Of a stretch of DNA of 64,000 nucleotides, positions 46,813 to 58,443 are shown in pieces. The position numbers and the translations under genes were made by a program. The notes under the pieces are model-generated. The model searched no databases, had not been told where the DNA came from, and saw nothing but the letters and a program-made list of their open reading frames with translations. This DNA comes from Myxococcota bacterium. GTDB lineage: Bacteria; Myxococcota_A; UBA9160; UBA4427. The stretch is from the NCBI GenBank assembly GCA_030748735.1, contig JASMLK010000027.1:1-64000 (forward strand). Direction: 5' to 3'. Position 1 is the first letter of the stretch, and each line of letters opens with the position of its first letter.

Positions 46813-48591
46813 ATGGAAACCCTCGACTGGCAGGGCTGGTTCACGCTCGGCGTGATCTTCTTGGTCCTGGTCGCCATGATTCGCGGGATCGCCGCGCCCG
46901 ATTTCGTGATGATCGCCGGCTTGATCACGCTCGGGCTCGCGGGGGTGCTCTCGCCCGAAGAAACCTTCGTCGGTTTCGCGAACCCCGCCATGGCCACGGT
47001 CGCGGCACTCTTCGTGCTGTCGGCGGCAATGCGCGAAACCGGCGCACTCGAAATCACGCTGGGGCGCCTCTACGGCAAGGCGAAGAGCGAACTCAGTGGC
47101 ATGGTGCGAACCCTGCCCGTGCTCGCGGGGCTTTCCGGCTTCCTGAACAACGCACCGATCGTGGCCATGATGACGCCACTCGTGATCGACTGGTGCCGCC
47201 GCAATCGCATCGCCCCGAGCCGGGTTCTGATTCCACTTTCGTATTCCACGATCCTGGGTAGCTCGTGCACGGTGATCGGCACCAGTGTGACGCTGATGGT
47301 CGTCGGCCTCGTGGCACAGAGCGACATGGAACCCATGACGCTCTTCGAAGTCGCGCCGGTGGGCGTTCCGATCACCCTGGTCGGCTTGCTGTACCTCATC
47401 TTCATTGCACCGCGCATCCTGCCCGAACGCATCGACCCGGCTTCCGACGTCGGGAACAAGCGGCGCGAGTATACGGTCGCGATGCTCGTGGAAGACGACT
47501 GCGCGCTCATCGACCAGAGCATCGAAGATGCGGGCCTGCGCGACCTACCCGGCCTCTTTCTCTTCGAGATCCGACGCAGCGATGAGACGATTCGCAACGT
47601 GGGTCCGTCCGAAGTCATTCACGGTGGCGACCACCTGGTCTTCGCCGGAGTCGTTTCGACCATCGTCGACCTCCAACGCATTCGAGGTCTCGTCCCGATC
47701 GACGACGACGACCTGCCCGCCCGCGGTTCTTCTCGCCACCGCCTGACCGAAGCCGTGATCTCGCGCTCTTCGCCCCTGGTGAACCGCACCCTCAAGGCGG
47801 CGAACTTTCGCACCATGTACAACGCCGCGGTGATCGCGGTGCATCGCAATGGCGAGCGTGTCCAGGGCAAGCTCGGGCAGATCGTCCTCAACGCCGGCGA
47901 CACCCTCGTCTTTCAGGCGACATCGAACTTCGCCGAACGCCACCGCAACAGCCCCGACTTCTATCTGGTGAGTGAAGTCGAGGACTCGCACTCTCCCGAA
48001 CACGAAAAAGCGTGGCTGGCGATCGGGGTGTTCGCGCTGATGGTCGTGCTCGCAGCAACGGAAGTGGTCCCGATCGCAATTGGGGCCTTCGTCGCGAGCG
48101 GCATCCTCATGACCATGCGCTGCATCACCGGACAGATGGCGCGCAAGAGCGTGCAGCTGCATGTCCTGGTCGTCATCGCTGCGGGCCTCGGCATTGCGTC
48201 GGCCATCGAGAAGACTGGCGCCGCGACGGCGATCGCCCATCTGCTCGTTTCGCAGTCCGAAGCCTTCGGGGCGCTCGCGATCCTCGCGACCGTCTATCTG
48301 CTCACCAACGTGATGGCCGAGATGCTCCACCACAACGCATCGGCTGCCATCATGTTTCCAATCGCCGTCGCAGCGGCAAACGAAGCTGGAGTCGACCCGC
48401 GCAGCTTCATCATCGCCGTCACCCTCGGTGCACAGCTTTCCTTTTCGTCGCCCGTCGCATACCAGACCCATCTGCTCGTCTATGGCCCGGGCGGTTATCG
48501 CTTCACCGATTTCGTGAAGGTCGGTCTGCCGCTGAACCTGATCTGCGCGGCCATTGCCCTGTACGTGATCCCGATCGTCTGGCCGTTCTGA
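46813..48591 (+). CDS. SLC13-type permease with TrkA-C domains
   Basis: 592 aa multi-TM; SGFLNNAPIVAMMTPLVIDWCR, paired RCK-C-like segments, NASAAIMFPIAVAAA. Confidence 0.9.
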   Translation: METLDWQGWFTLGVIFLVLVAMIRGIAAPDFVMIAGLITLGLAGVLSPEETFVGFANPAMATVAALFVLSAAMRETGALEITLGRLYGKAKSELSGMVRTLPVLAGLSGFLNNAPIVAMMTPLVIDWCRRNRIAPSRVLIPLSYSTILGSSCTVIGTSVTLMVVGLVAQSDMEPMTLFEVAPVGVPITLVGLLYLIFIAPRILPERIDPASDVGNKRREYTVAMLVEDDCALIDQSIEDAGLRDLPGLFLFEIRRSDETIRNVGPSEVIHGGDHLVFAGVVSTIVDLQRIRGLVPIDDDDLPARGSSRHRLTEAVISRSSPLVNRTLKAANFRTMYNAAVIAVHRNGERVQGKLGQIVLNAGDTLVFQATSNFAERHRNSPDFYLVSEVEDSHSPEHEKAWLAIGVFALMVVLAATEVVPIAIGAFVASGILMTMRCITGQMARKSVQLHVLVVIAAGLGIASAIEKTGAATAIAHLLVSQSEAFGALAILATVYLLTNVMAEMLHHNASAAIMFPIAVAAANEAGVDPRSFIIAVTLGAQLSFSSPVAYQTHLLVYGPGGYRFTDFVKVGLPLNLICAAIALYVIPIVWPF

Positions 48592-48817
48592 TTCCACCCG
48601 GAGCCGAAAAAATCAAGCAGTTCATGAAGATGTACAAGTCGGCCAAGTGGCTGGCGGACAACTTCGAGCAGTACCCGCTGCTGCTGGGGGAACCGGTCGG
48701 TTTCGAGATCCCCTACCCTCCCTGGCCCGACCCGGAATAATCGGGTATCGAGTCAGCATCGGGTTCGACCGATGAGTGAAGACCGGGAAGCCCACTGAAC
48801 GGCGAGTTCGAAAACGC

Positions 48818-49219
48818 ATGAAATTCCAGCAGCGCATACGGCTCATCGCAACGCTTGCAGCGATCATCATGCTGCAAGCGCCGTTCTGCGCCGTCGCATG
48901 CACGCTCGAACCAACGCCGCCCCCGAGCGATGCGGCGCACACCGACATGCCTCCCTGTCACGGCGCCTCGAACGACACCGAGGTGCCAGCCGCTCCCCAC
49001 GAGTCGAACGAAGACTGCGGATGCGACGACGCGCTCCAGGCCGCGATCCCAGCACCCGGGCAGAACACTCCTGCGAACCCGACCGCGCAGCTTACGCTGG
49101 CTCTGCCGTTGGCCCCGTCTCTCGCACAGGCCCACGCCACGTATCTGCTGGCGCCTCTGCGCGAAACCGATCTTCCTCCACCGAAGATCCTGCTGCTGAA
49201 GCAATCGTTTCTGATCTGA
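48818..49219 (+). CDS. Small exported Cys/His-containing protein upstream of Cu/Ag efflux genes
   Basis: 133 aa; signal-peptide-like N-terminus, DMPPCHGASND..HESNEDCGCDD, C-terminal LPPPKILLLKQSFLI; 100 bp before the TolC-family gene. Confidence 0.65.
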   Translation: MKFQQRIRLIATLAAIIMLQAPFCAVACTLEPTPPPSDAAHTDMPPCHGASNDTEVPAAPHESNEDCGCDDALQAAIPAPGQNTPANPTAQLTLALPLAPSLAQAHATYLLAPLRETDLPPPKILLLKQSFLI

Positions 49220-49318
49220 TTCCCGACTTCTCAAGATGAGGCCGCGCGCTGGTTTGCGCGGCACCGCGCATGGCGTTGATCCGCCGTGCGATCGATCGAG
49301 AACTCGGGAGCCAGAAAG

Positions 49319-50683
49319 ATGACAACACAGATTGCAGGTCCGCGCACCAGACGCGCATGGGCCGACCACGCCGGCTGGCGGACACGCGGCCTCCGCGCAG
49401 TGCTCTTCGCGGGCGGCTTCGGCCTCTTCGCCAGCTTCGCCCTCTTCGCGACACAGGCGCAGGCCGGTACGCCCGCGCAACTCCCACCCGTGCTCACCCT
49501 CGAGTGGTGTCTCGAACGGGCGAAGAGCGCGAACCCCTCGCTCGAAGTCGCGCGTGCGCGCGCAACGGCGGCGGAACATCGCGTGAAGCCTGCGGGCGCC
49601 TTCGACGACCCGCGCCTTTCGTACAACGCGAGCAACATCCCGGCCGGTGACTTCGATTTCGCTTCCACTCCGCTTTCGGGGCACCAGTTCGGACTTCGCC
49701 AGAAGCTCCCCTTCCCGGGCGAACGCTCGAACCGCCGAAGGGCGGCGGCACGCGAAGCGACGGCACTGTCGCTATCGGCCGAAGACGAACGACTCGCCAT
49801 CGAAGCGACCGTCGAATCCGCCTGGGCGGAACTCGGTTTCGCGAGGCGGGCCCTCGACATCACGGACCGCAACATCCAGCTCCTGCGTCAACTCGCTTCG
49901 ACCGCCGAAGCGCGGTACCGGGTCGGAAACGGTCTGCAACAGGACGTCCTTCGCGCCCAGGTGGAACTCACCGCGCGACTCGAGGAACGCCTGCGGCGAG
50001 AGGAAGCCATCGAAGCGAGCGCCGCGCGCCTGGTTGCGCTCCTCGACCTGCCGCCGACGACCGCCCTTCCCCCGATCGAAGCGCTGGGGCTCACGACGGC
50101 CGAACCCGCGCTCGAACCCCTGCTGATCAATCTCGATGAGAAGAGCCCGCGCCTGCTTGCCGCGCGCGCGCAGGTTTCGTCGGCGCGACACCGCGTGCGC
50201 GCGACCGAACTCGAGGGGTTGCCCGACATCGATCTGGACGTCGGCTATCGCGTGCGGCGCGACCACCCGGGCGACGCCGTCGACGGCGACGACTTCATCT
50301 CGGCCGGCTTCACCCTTCGCCTGCCGGTAGATCGCGGCCGCTGGCGTGCGCGCGCTGCGGAACAGAAAGCGAACCTGCGTCGCGCAGAAGCCGAGCTTCG
50401 AAGTGCGCGTGCGCACCTCGCATCGCGGGTGCGCACGGCGCACGCCCAACTCGTTCGCGCCGCTTCCGAAGTCGAACTGCTTCGAACGGGCCTCGTGCCC
50501 CAGGCCCAGCAATCCCTCGAGTCGAGCCGCTCCGCGTACAAGGTCGGCCGAATCGAATTTCTGAGTCTGCTCGATAGCCAGGTGCGACTGCTCAACGCAG
50601 AGCTCAGGCTCGCGCGCGCAACCGCGGACACACATCACGCGTTTGCGTCACTCGAAAGTGCCGCGGGAGAAAAACTCCGATGA
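49319..50683 (+). CDS. cusC: TolC-family outer membrane efflux protein (CusC-like)
   Basis: 454 aa; LTLEWCLERAKSANPSLEVARARATAAEHRVKPAGAFDDPRLSYNASN, first gene of CBA set. Confidence 0.85.
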   Translation: MTTQIAGPRTRRAWADHAGWRTRGLRAVLFAGGFGLFASFALFATQAQAGTPAQLPPVLTLEWCLERAKSANPSLEVARARATAAEHRVKPAGAFDDPRLSYNASNIPAGDFDFASTPLSGHQFGLRQKLPFPGERSNRRRAAAREATALSLSAEDERLAIEATVESAWAELGFARRALDITDRNIQLLRQLASTAEARYRVGNGLQQDVLRAQVELTARLEERLRREEAIEASAARLVALLDLPPTTALPPIEALGLTTAEPALEPLLINLDEKSPRLLAARAQVSSARHRVRATELEGLPDIDLDVGYRVRRDHPGDAVDGDDFISAGFTLRLPVDRGRWRARAAEQKANLRRAEAELRSARAHLASRVRTAHAQLVRAASEVELLRTGLVPQAQQSLESSRSAYKVGRIEFLSLLDSQVRLLNAELRLARATADTHHAFASLESAAGEKLR

Positions 50684-52008
50684 TTCTCATGACATCCACG
50701 ACGAATTTCGCCCGCACGTTGCTCACCGTCGCCGGCCTTGCACTCGCCCTCGCGGCCGGCTGGTTTTCCCGCGACCTCTTCCCGCCGACACACACACCGG
50801 CGATGGACCCCGAGGACGAACACGCCGCGCATGCGGTCGGCTCGCCCTGCCCCGGCGGCGCGGCACCGCGTTACTGGAAGGCGCCCATGGACCCGACCTA
50901 CGTGCGCGACGCACCAGGCAAGTCTCCAATGGGGATGGACCTGGTCCCCGAATGTCCCGCCGACGACGCGGACGCTCCCGAAGGTGCGGTGGTCATCGAC
51001 GCTGCAACGATGCAGAACATGGGCGTACGCACGGCGCGCGTCGAACGTCGCGACCTCGTTCGCACGGTGCGCGCCTTGGGCCGCGTCGCCTACGACGAAC
51101 GTCGCGTTGTGCACATCCACACCAAGGTGCAGGGCTGGGTCGAAGAACTCTTCGTCGACTACGTGGGCCAGACCGTTCAGCAAGGCGAGCCGCTGCTCGA
51201 GATCTATTCACCCGAACTCGTCGCCACGCAGGAAGAACTCCTGCTCGCCCACCGCTACACGGCGGCCACGCAGGAAAGCCCCTTCGAAGACGTACGCGAA
51301 AGCGGAGCGTCGCTCTTCGACGCCACCCGGCGCCGTCTCGAACTGATGGACATCCCCGAGCGAGACATCGACCGGCTGCTCGAAACGGGCGAAGCGAAAC
51401 GTACGCTCACGCTCTATGCCCCCTCTTCGGGCATCGTGACGCAGCTGGGCGTGCGCTCGGGTATGGAGGTGAGACCGAACTCGAACCTCTACACGATCTC
51501 CGACGTCTCGCGCGTATGGGTGCTGGCCGACGTCTACGAGTACGAACTCCCGTGGCTGGCCGTCGGACAGAATGCCAGCGTAGAGCTCAGCTACCTCCCG
51601 GGCGAAACCATGGAAGGCCAGGTCAGCTATATCGCCCCCTTCCTCGACCCGACGACGCGAACCGCCGAGGTCCGGGTCGAACTCGACAACGCCGAAGGGA
51701 AACTCAAGCCCGAGATGTTCGGCAACGTGCTGATCGCGGGGGCGCCCCGTCCGGACACCGTTGCGATCCCGCAAGACGCGGTGATTCGTTCGGGCACGCG
51801 CACCCTCGCCATCGTCTCCCTCGGCGATGGACGTTTCGAACCCCGCCCCGTCGAAATCGGCCTCGACACCGGCGACGGATGGTTCGAGGTCGTGGCGGGT
51901 CTCGACGTCGGTGAGGAGATCGTCTTGTCGAGCCAGTTCCTGATCGACAGCGAGAGCAATCTCCAGGAAGTCGTGCGCAAGCGCCTCGCCAAGAGTGGAG
52001 GCGAGTAG
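50680..52008 (+). CDS. cusB: HME-RND periplasmic adaptor with heavy-metal-binding domain (CusB-like)
   Basis: 442 aa; YWKAPMDPTYVRDAPGKSPMGMDLVPEC, VVHIHTKVQGWVEELFVDYVGQTVQQGEPLLEIYSPELVATQEE. Confidence 0.92.
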   Translation: MILMTSTTNFARTLLTVAGLALALAAGWFSRDLFPPTHTPAMDPEDEHAAHAVGSPCPGGAAPRYWKAPMDPTYVRDAPGKSPMGMDLVPECPADDADAPEGAVVIDAATMQNMGVRTARVERRDLVRTVRALGRVAYDERRVVHIHTKVQGWVEELFVDYVGQTVQQGEPLLEIYSPELVATQEELLLAHRYTAATQESPFEDVRESGASLFDATRRRLELMDIPERDIDRLLETGEAKRTLTLYAPSSGIVTQLGVRSGMEVRPNSNLYTISDVSRVWVLADVYEYELPWLAVGQNASVELSYLPGETMEGQVSYIAPFLDPTTRTAEVRVELDNAEGKLKPEMFGNVLIAGAPRPDTVAIPQDAVIRSGTRTLAIVSLGDGRFEPRPVEIGLDTGDGWFEVVAGLDVGEEIVLSSQFLIDSESNLQEVVRKRLAKSGGE

Positions 52009-52013
52009 ACGTC

Positions 52014-55000
52014 ATGCTGAGGAAGATCGTCGAAGGTTCTGCGCGCAACCCGTTCCTGGTCGCCATCGGCATTGCGGCGCTGCTGGCATGGGGAAGCTAC
52101 GCCGTCGTCAACACGCCACTCGACGCGATCCCGGACCTGTCCGATGTGCAGGTGATCGTCTTCACGGAATACCCCGGCCAGGCGCCTCAAGTCGTCGAAG
52201 ACCAGGTCACCTATCCGCTCTCGACCGCGATGCTCGGCGTCCCGTTCGCGAAAGTCGTGCGGGGCTACTCGTTCTTCGGGCTGTCGTTCGTCTACGTGAT
52301 CTTCGAAGACGGCACCGACCTCTATTGGGCGCGCAGCCGGGTGCTCGAGTCACTCAACTTCGTTTCGGGACGCCTGCCCAAAGGTGTCAGTCCGACACTC
52401 GGACCGGACGCGACGGGCGTGGGCTGGATCTACGAATACGCGCTGGTCGATCGCACCGGCACCCACGATCTCGCGGCACTTCGCTCGGTTCAGGATTGGC
52501 ATCTCCGGTACGAACTCCAGAGCGTGCCCGGCGTGGCCGAAGTCGCGAGCGTCGGTGGTCACGTGCGTCAGTACCAGGTCGAAGTCGACCCGAACCAGCT
52601 CGCGATCTACGGGCTTTCGCTCGATCACGTCCGACACGCGATCGAGCGCAGCAATCGCGACATCGGCGGCAGGCTCGTCGAGCAGGCCGAAACCGAATTC
52701 ATGGTGCGCGGTCGCGGTTACATCGCATCGACGCAAGACCTCGAACAGATCGCCGTCGGGGCGAACGCAACCGGCACGCCGGTCCTGCTGCGAAACGTGG
52801 CCAGCGTGTCACTGGGACCGGAGCTGCGCCGCGGACTCACCGACCTCGACGGTGAAGGCGACGTCGCTGCGGGCATCGTCATCATGCGCTCCGGCGAGAA
52901 CGCGCTCGAGACCATCGCGAAGGTCAAGGAAAGACTCGCCCAACTCAGCGAGAGCCTTCCGGCCGGCGTCGAGATCGTCCCCGTCTACGATCGCGCGCCA
53001 TTGATCGAGCGCGCGATCGAAAACCTGCGTGAGAAGTTGTTCGAGCAGGGGTTCATCGTGGCGCTCATCTGCGTGGTGTTCCTTGCGCACGTGCGAAGCG
53101 CGCTCGTCGCCATCCTGCTCTTGCCGCTGGGCATCCTCTTTTCGTTCGTCGTGATGTTCCACCAGGGCATCAACGCGAACATCATGTCGCTCGGCGGGAT
53201 CGCGATCGCCATCGGCACCATGATCGACGCAGGCATCGTCATGGTGGAGAACGCGCACAAGCATCTCGAACGAGACGGCGGCAAGCGGCCGCGTCGGGAA
53301 ATCCTCATCGAAGCCGCGGTGGAAGTCGGGCCTTCGCTCTTCTTTTCGCTGCTCATCATCACCGTGTCGTTCTTGCCGATCTTCGCGCTCGAAGCGCAGG
53401 AAGGAAGGCTCTTCAAGCCACTCGCATTCACGAAGACCTATGCGATGGGAGGCGCCGCGCTTCTATCCATCACGGCCGTTCCCGCGCTCATGGTCTGGCT
53501 CGTGCGCGGGAAGGTCCGCCCGGAGCGAAAGAACCCCCTGAACCGACTCGCGCTCGCGGCCTATCGACCGCTACTGGCCGCTGCACTTCGCCATCGCTTC
53601 GTGGTGCTGGCCGTGGCGGTCCTGGTCTTGTTGTCGAGCCTGGTACCGCTCCAACGCATCGGCTCGGAATTCATGCCGCCGCTCGATGAAGGCGACCTGC
53701 TCTACATGCCCACCACCCTGCCGGGGCTCTCCATTACGAAGGCGCGGGAGATTCTCCAGCAGACCGATCGCCTGATCGCGACCGTGCCCGAAGTAGAGCG
53801 CGTATTCGGCAAGATCGGGCGCGCCGAAACCGCCACCGACCCGGCGCCACTGTCGATGATCGAGACCACCATCACGCTCAAACCCAAGAGCGAATGGCGG
53901 TCGGGCATGACGACCGAGAAGCTGATCGCCGAGCTGGACAGCTTGATTCGTTTTCCGGGTCTCACGAACGCGTGGACCATGCCGATCAAGACGCGGCTCG
54001 ACATGCTGGCGACGGGAATCAAGACCCCGGTCGGCATCAAGGTTTCGGGCCCCGACCTCTCCACGCTCGAAACCCTCGGGCGAGAGATCGAAGCCACGCT
54101 GCGAGATCTTCCCGGAACGCTCAGCGTCTATTCGGAGCGTGTCGTGGGCGGCAACTATCTCGACTTCGACGTCGACCGCGCGCAGATCGCTCGCTACGGG
54201 CTGACCGTCGGCGACGTTCAGGACGTGATCCAGACCGCGGTCGGCGGCATGAACATCAGCCAGACCGTCGAAGGCCTCGAACGCTACCCCGTGAATCTCC
54301 GCTACAGCCGCGAGCTTCGCAGCGATGTCGCAGCACTCAGGCGCGTACTCGTCCCCACTCCGAGCGGGGCCCAGGTGCCGCTCGAGCAACTCGCCGAGCT
54401 CCGCTTCACGAAAGGGCCGCCCGCGATCAAGACCGAAAACGCGCGACCGAACGCAACGATCATGGTCGACCTCGAAGGGATCGATGTCGGCACCTACGTG
54501 CGCAACGCCCGGGCGGCACTCGCCGAAGGTGTCGACCTGCCGCCCGGCTATTCACTCACCTGGAGTGGCCAGTTCGAATACCTCGAGCGCGCGATCGACC
54601 GCCTCATCCTGGTCGTGCCCGTCACCCTCGGCGTCATCTTCCTGCTGCTCTTCTTGAACTTCCGCGCGGTCGTCGACACCCTGCTCGTGATCGGTGCCAT
54701 TCCATTCGCACTCGTGGGCGGCCTCTTCCTGCTCTGGGTGCTCGACTACGACTTCAGCGTTGCGGTGGGCGCAGGCTTCCTCGCCCTGGCCGGGCTCACG
54801 GCGGAAACCGGCGTGATCATGCTGCTCTTCTTGAACCAGGCGCGAGCACGTGCTTCGCAGGCGGGAACACTGCGAACCGTCGAAGATCTCTGGCACACGA
54901 CGATCGAGGGCGCGACCTCGCGCGCACGCCCCCTGCTCATGACCGTGGCGTCCGACGTGATCGGACTGCTCCCGATCATGTGGGGTATCGGAACGGGCTC

Positions 55001-55139
55001 GGAGACCATGCGCCGCATTGCGGCCCCGATGGTGGGCGGCGTGCTGAGCGCGACGCTCGTCACCCTGTTCGTCATCCCGGTGCTGTACGTCGTGATCCAC
55101 GGGTGGAGGCTCCCCCGCGCCGAACGGTCGCCGAAATAG
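52014..55139 (+). CDS. cusA: HME-RND Cu(I)/Ag(I) efflux pump (CusA-like)
   Basis: 1041 aa; GDLLYMPTTLPG, ETATDPAPLSMIETTI, TRLDMLATGIKTPVGIKVSG carry Met at the three CusA metal-site positions. Confidence 0.94.
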   Translation: MLRKIVEGSARNPFLVAIGIAALLAWGSYAVVNTPLDAIPDLSDVQVIVFTEYPGQAPQVVEDQVTYPLSTAMLGVPFAKVVRGYSFFGLSFVYVIFEDGTDLYWARSRVLESLNFVSGRLPKGVSPTLGPDATGVGWIYEYALVDRTGTHDLAALRSVQDWHLRYELQSVPGVAEVASVGGHVRQYQVEVDPNQLAIYGLSLDHVRHAIERSNRDIGGRLVEQAETEFMVRGRGYIASTQDLEQIAVGANATGTPVLLRNVASVSLGPELRRGLTDLDGEGDVAAGIVIMRSGENALETIAKVKERLAQLSESLPAGVEIVPVYDRAPLIERAIENLREKLFEQGFIVALICVVFLAHVRSALVAILLLPLGILFSFVVMFHQGINANIMSLGGIAIAIGTMIDAGIVMVENAHKHLERDGGKRPRREILIEAAVEVGPSLFFSLLIITVSFLPIFALEAQEGRLFKPLAFTKTYAMGGAALLSITAVPALMVWLVRGKVRPERKNPLNRLALAAYRPLLAAALRHRFVVLAVAVLVLLSSLVPLQRIGSEFMPPLDEGDLLYMPTTLPGLSITKAREILQQTDRLIATVPEVERVFGKIGRAETATDPAPLSMIETTITLKPKSEWRSGMTTEKLIAELDSLIRFPGLTNAWTMPIKTRLDMLATGIKTPVGIKVSGPDLSTLETLGREIEATLRDLPGTLSVYSERVVGGNYLDFDVDRAQIARYGLTVGDVQDVIQTAVGGMNISQTVEGLERYPVNLRYSRELRSDVAALRRVLVPTPSGAQVPLEQLAELRFTKGPPAIKTENARPNATIMVDLEGIDVGTYVRNARAALAEGVDLPPGYSLTWSGQFEYLERAIDRLILVVPVTLGVIFLLLFLNFRAVVDTLLVIGAIPFALVGGLFLLWVLDYDFSVAVGAGFLALAGLTAETGVIMLLFLNQARARASQAGTLRTVEDLWHTTIEGATSRARPLLMTVASDVIGLLPIMWGIGTGSETMRRIAAPMVGGVLSATLVTLFVIPVLYVVIHGWRLPRAERSPK

Positions 55140-55141
55140 CA

Positions 55142-55172
55142 AGCGCCCGGATGCCGTTCGTATCCGGGCGCT
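55142..55172. terminator. Bidirectional terminator between cusA and fusA
   Basis: 11-bp perfect stem AGCGCCCGGAT/ATCCGGGCGCT with 9-nt loop. Confidence 0.7.
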
Positions 55173-55220
55173 CGGTGTGACGTTGGTGGTCGACGTGAAG
55201 GACGACCGTGCAAGCGACGG

Positions 55221-57323
<2,103 letters not shown>

Positions 57324-57689
57324 GGTCTGGCCTTCTTTGGATTGCGATGCTCTGATTCTGGTGCGTGGGCTTTGCTCGGTATGAGATTCACACCGCAGCG
57401 ATCCATTCCGATCTCGAATGGATCAGATGGCTTGTTGCCAGCCCGCGGCCGATCGCTGAAGGAGATCTTCGGCTTCCGGCGGAAGCGGCTGAATCCTTCA
57501 ACTGCGGTCGCTCGTCACGCGTGTGACGAGATGCGATGGGCTGCGATTGACTTCGCTTGTGGACTGGGGGGGACCCGCTCAGGGGACGGTCTCGGGTCCT
57601 TAGTGGCCGCGCACTCTAGCTAGGTGTCAAAGGCTTTTCCAGCGGGGAAACCCCCGTCGCGATTGACGAATCGCTGGTCCCCGTGGGAA

Positions 57690-58412
57690 TCAGCTGCCGC
57701 GGAAGTGCGCGGTCATGTGATGAGCGAGCGCTTCGCTCGAATAGCGCGATGCAGTCCCGATCGGACAGGCGAGCCTGGCGTCGCAACGCGAGGCGCATTG
57801 CGCTTCGCGGTGCCGCCAATCGCTGCAGCGAGCGATGTCGATTCCCACCTCGCCGACGGCTCCGGCCGGGCATGCGACGACGCACGGGGCAGCGCAATCA
57901 CTGCAGAAATCAGGGGTGGGAGGCGCTTCGCTTCCGGCTGGGGCGGCGCGATCGGTCAAGAGAACCGCGCGAATCGCGAACCAGGGGCCGTGCTCGCGGT
58001 GCAGCAGCACGCCGATGCGGCTGCGCACACCCAGCCCTGCGGCGTGGGCAATGGCCACGAAGTCGGCGAACTCACCCTCCCCGGCCCCGCGCCGTTCCCA
58101 ATAGAAGAGTGCGCGGCTTTCGACGTCTCGTTCGCGAAGTTGCGCGACGACCGTGGTCACGCGCGCTTCGCAAACCTCGTCCAGCGGATGCGGGCTGTCG
58201 GGGCGCTCGCCACGTGCATGTTCGTAGAATGCCGAGCCGCCAGACCCGATCACGTAGGCCGATGCGGCGCCGGGCAGAAGTGCACCGCTCTGCCAGGCGT
58301 CGGGGACGAGCGAATCGTAGGTGTCGACGCGGAGCACCCCCGCGACGTTGAGGCCGCAAGCGCCCAGAGCGGGCTCGAAGCCCAGGGCATCGGGTGTGCC
58401 AGCGACCGGCAT
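57690..58412 (-). CDS. 4Fe-4S protein, QueG-like
   Basis: About 240 aa; CSDCAAPCVVACPAGAVG..CASRCDARLACPIG; start codon uncertain. Confidence 0.55.
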   Translation of the reverse strand: MPVAGTPDALGFEPALGACGLNVAGVLRVDTYDSLVPDAWQSGALLPGAASAYVIGSGGSAFYEHARGERPDSPHPLDEVCEARVTTVVAQLRERDVESRALFYWERRGAGEGEFADFVAIAHAAGLGVRSRIGVLLHREHGPWFAIRAVLLTDRAAPAGSEAPPTPDFCSDCAAPCVVACPAGAVGEVGIDIARCSDWRHREAQCASRCDARLACPIGTASRYSSEALAHHMTAHFRGS

Positions 58413-58443
58413 CGACCCGGTCCGCGGCAGCGACGCTCCGTTC

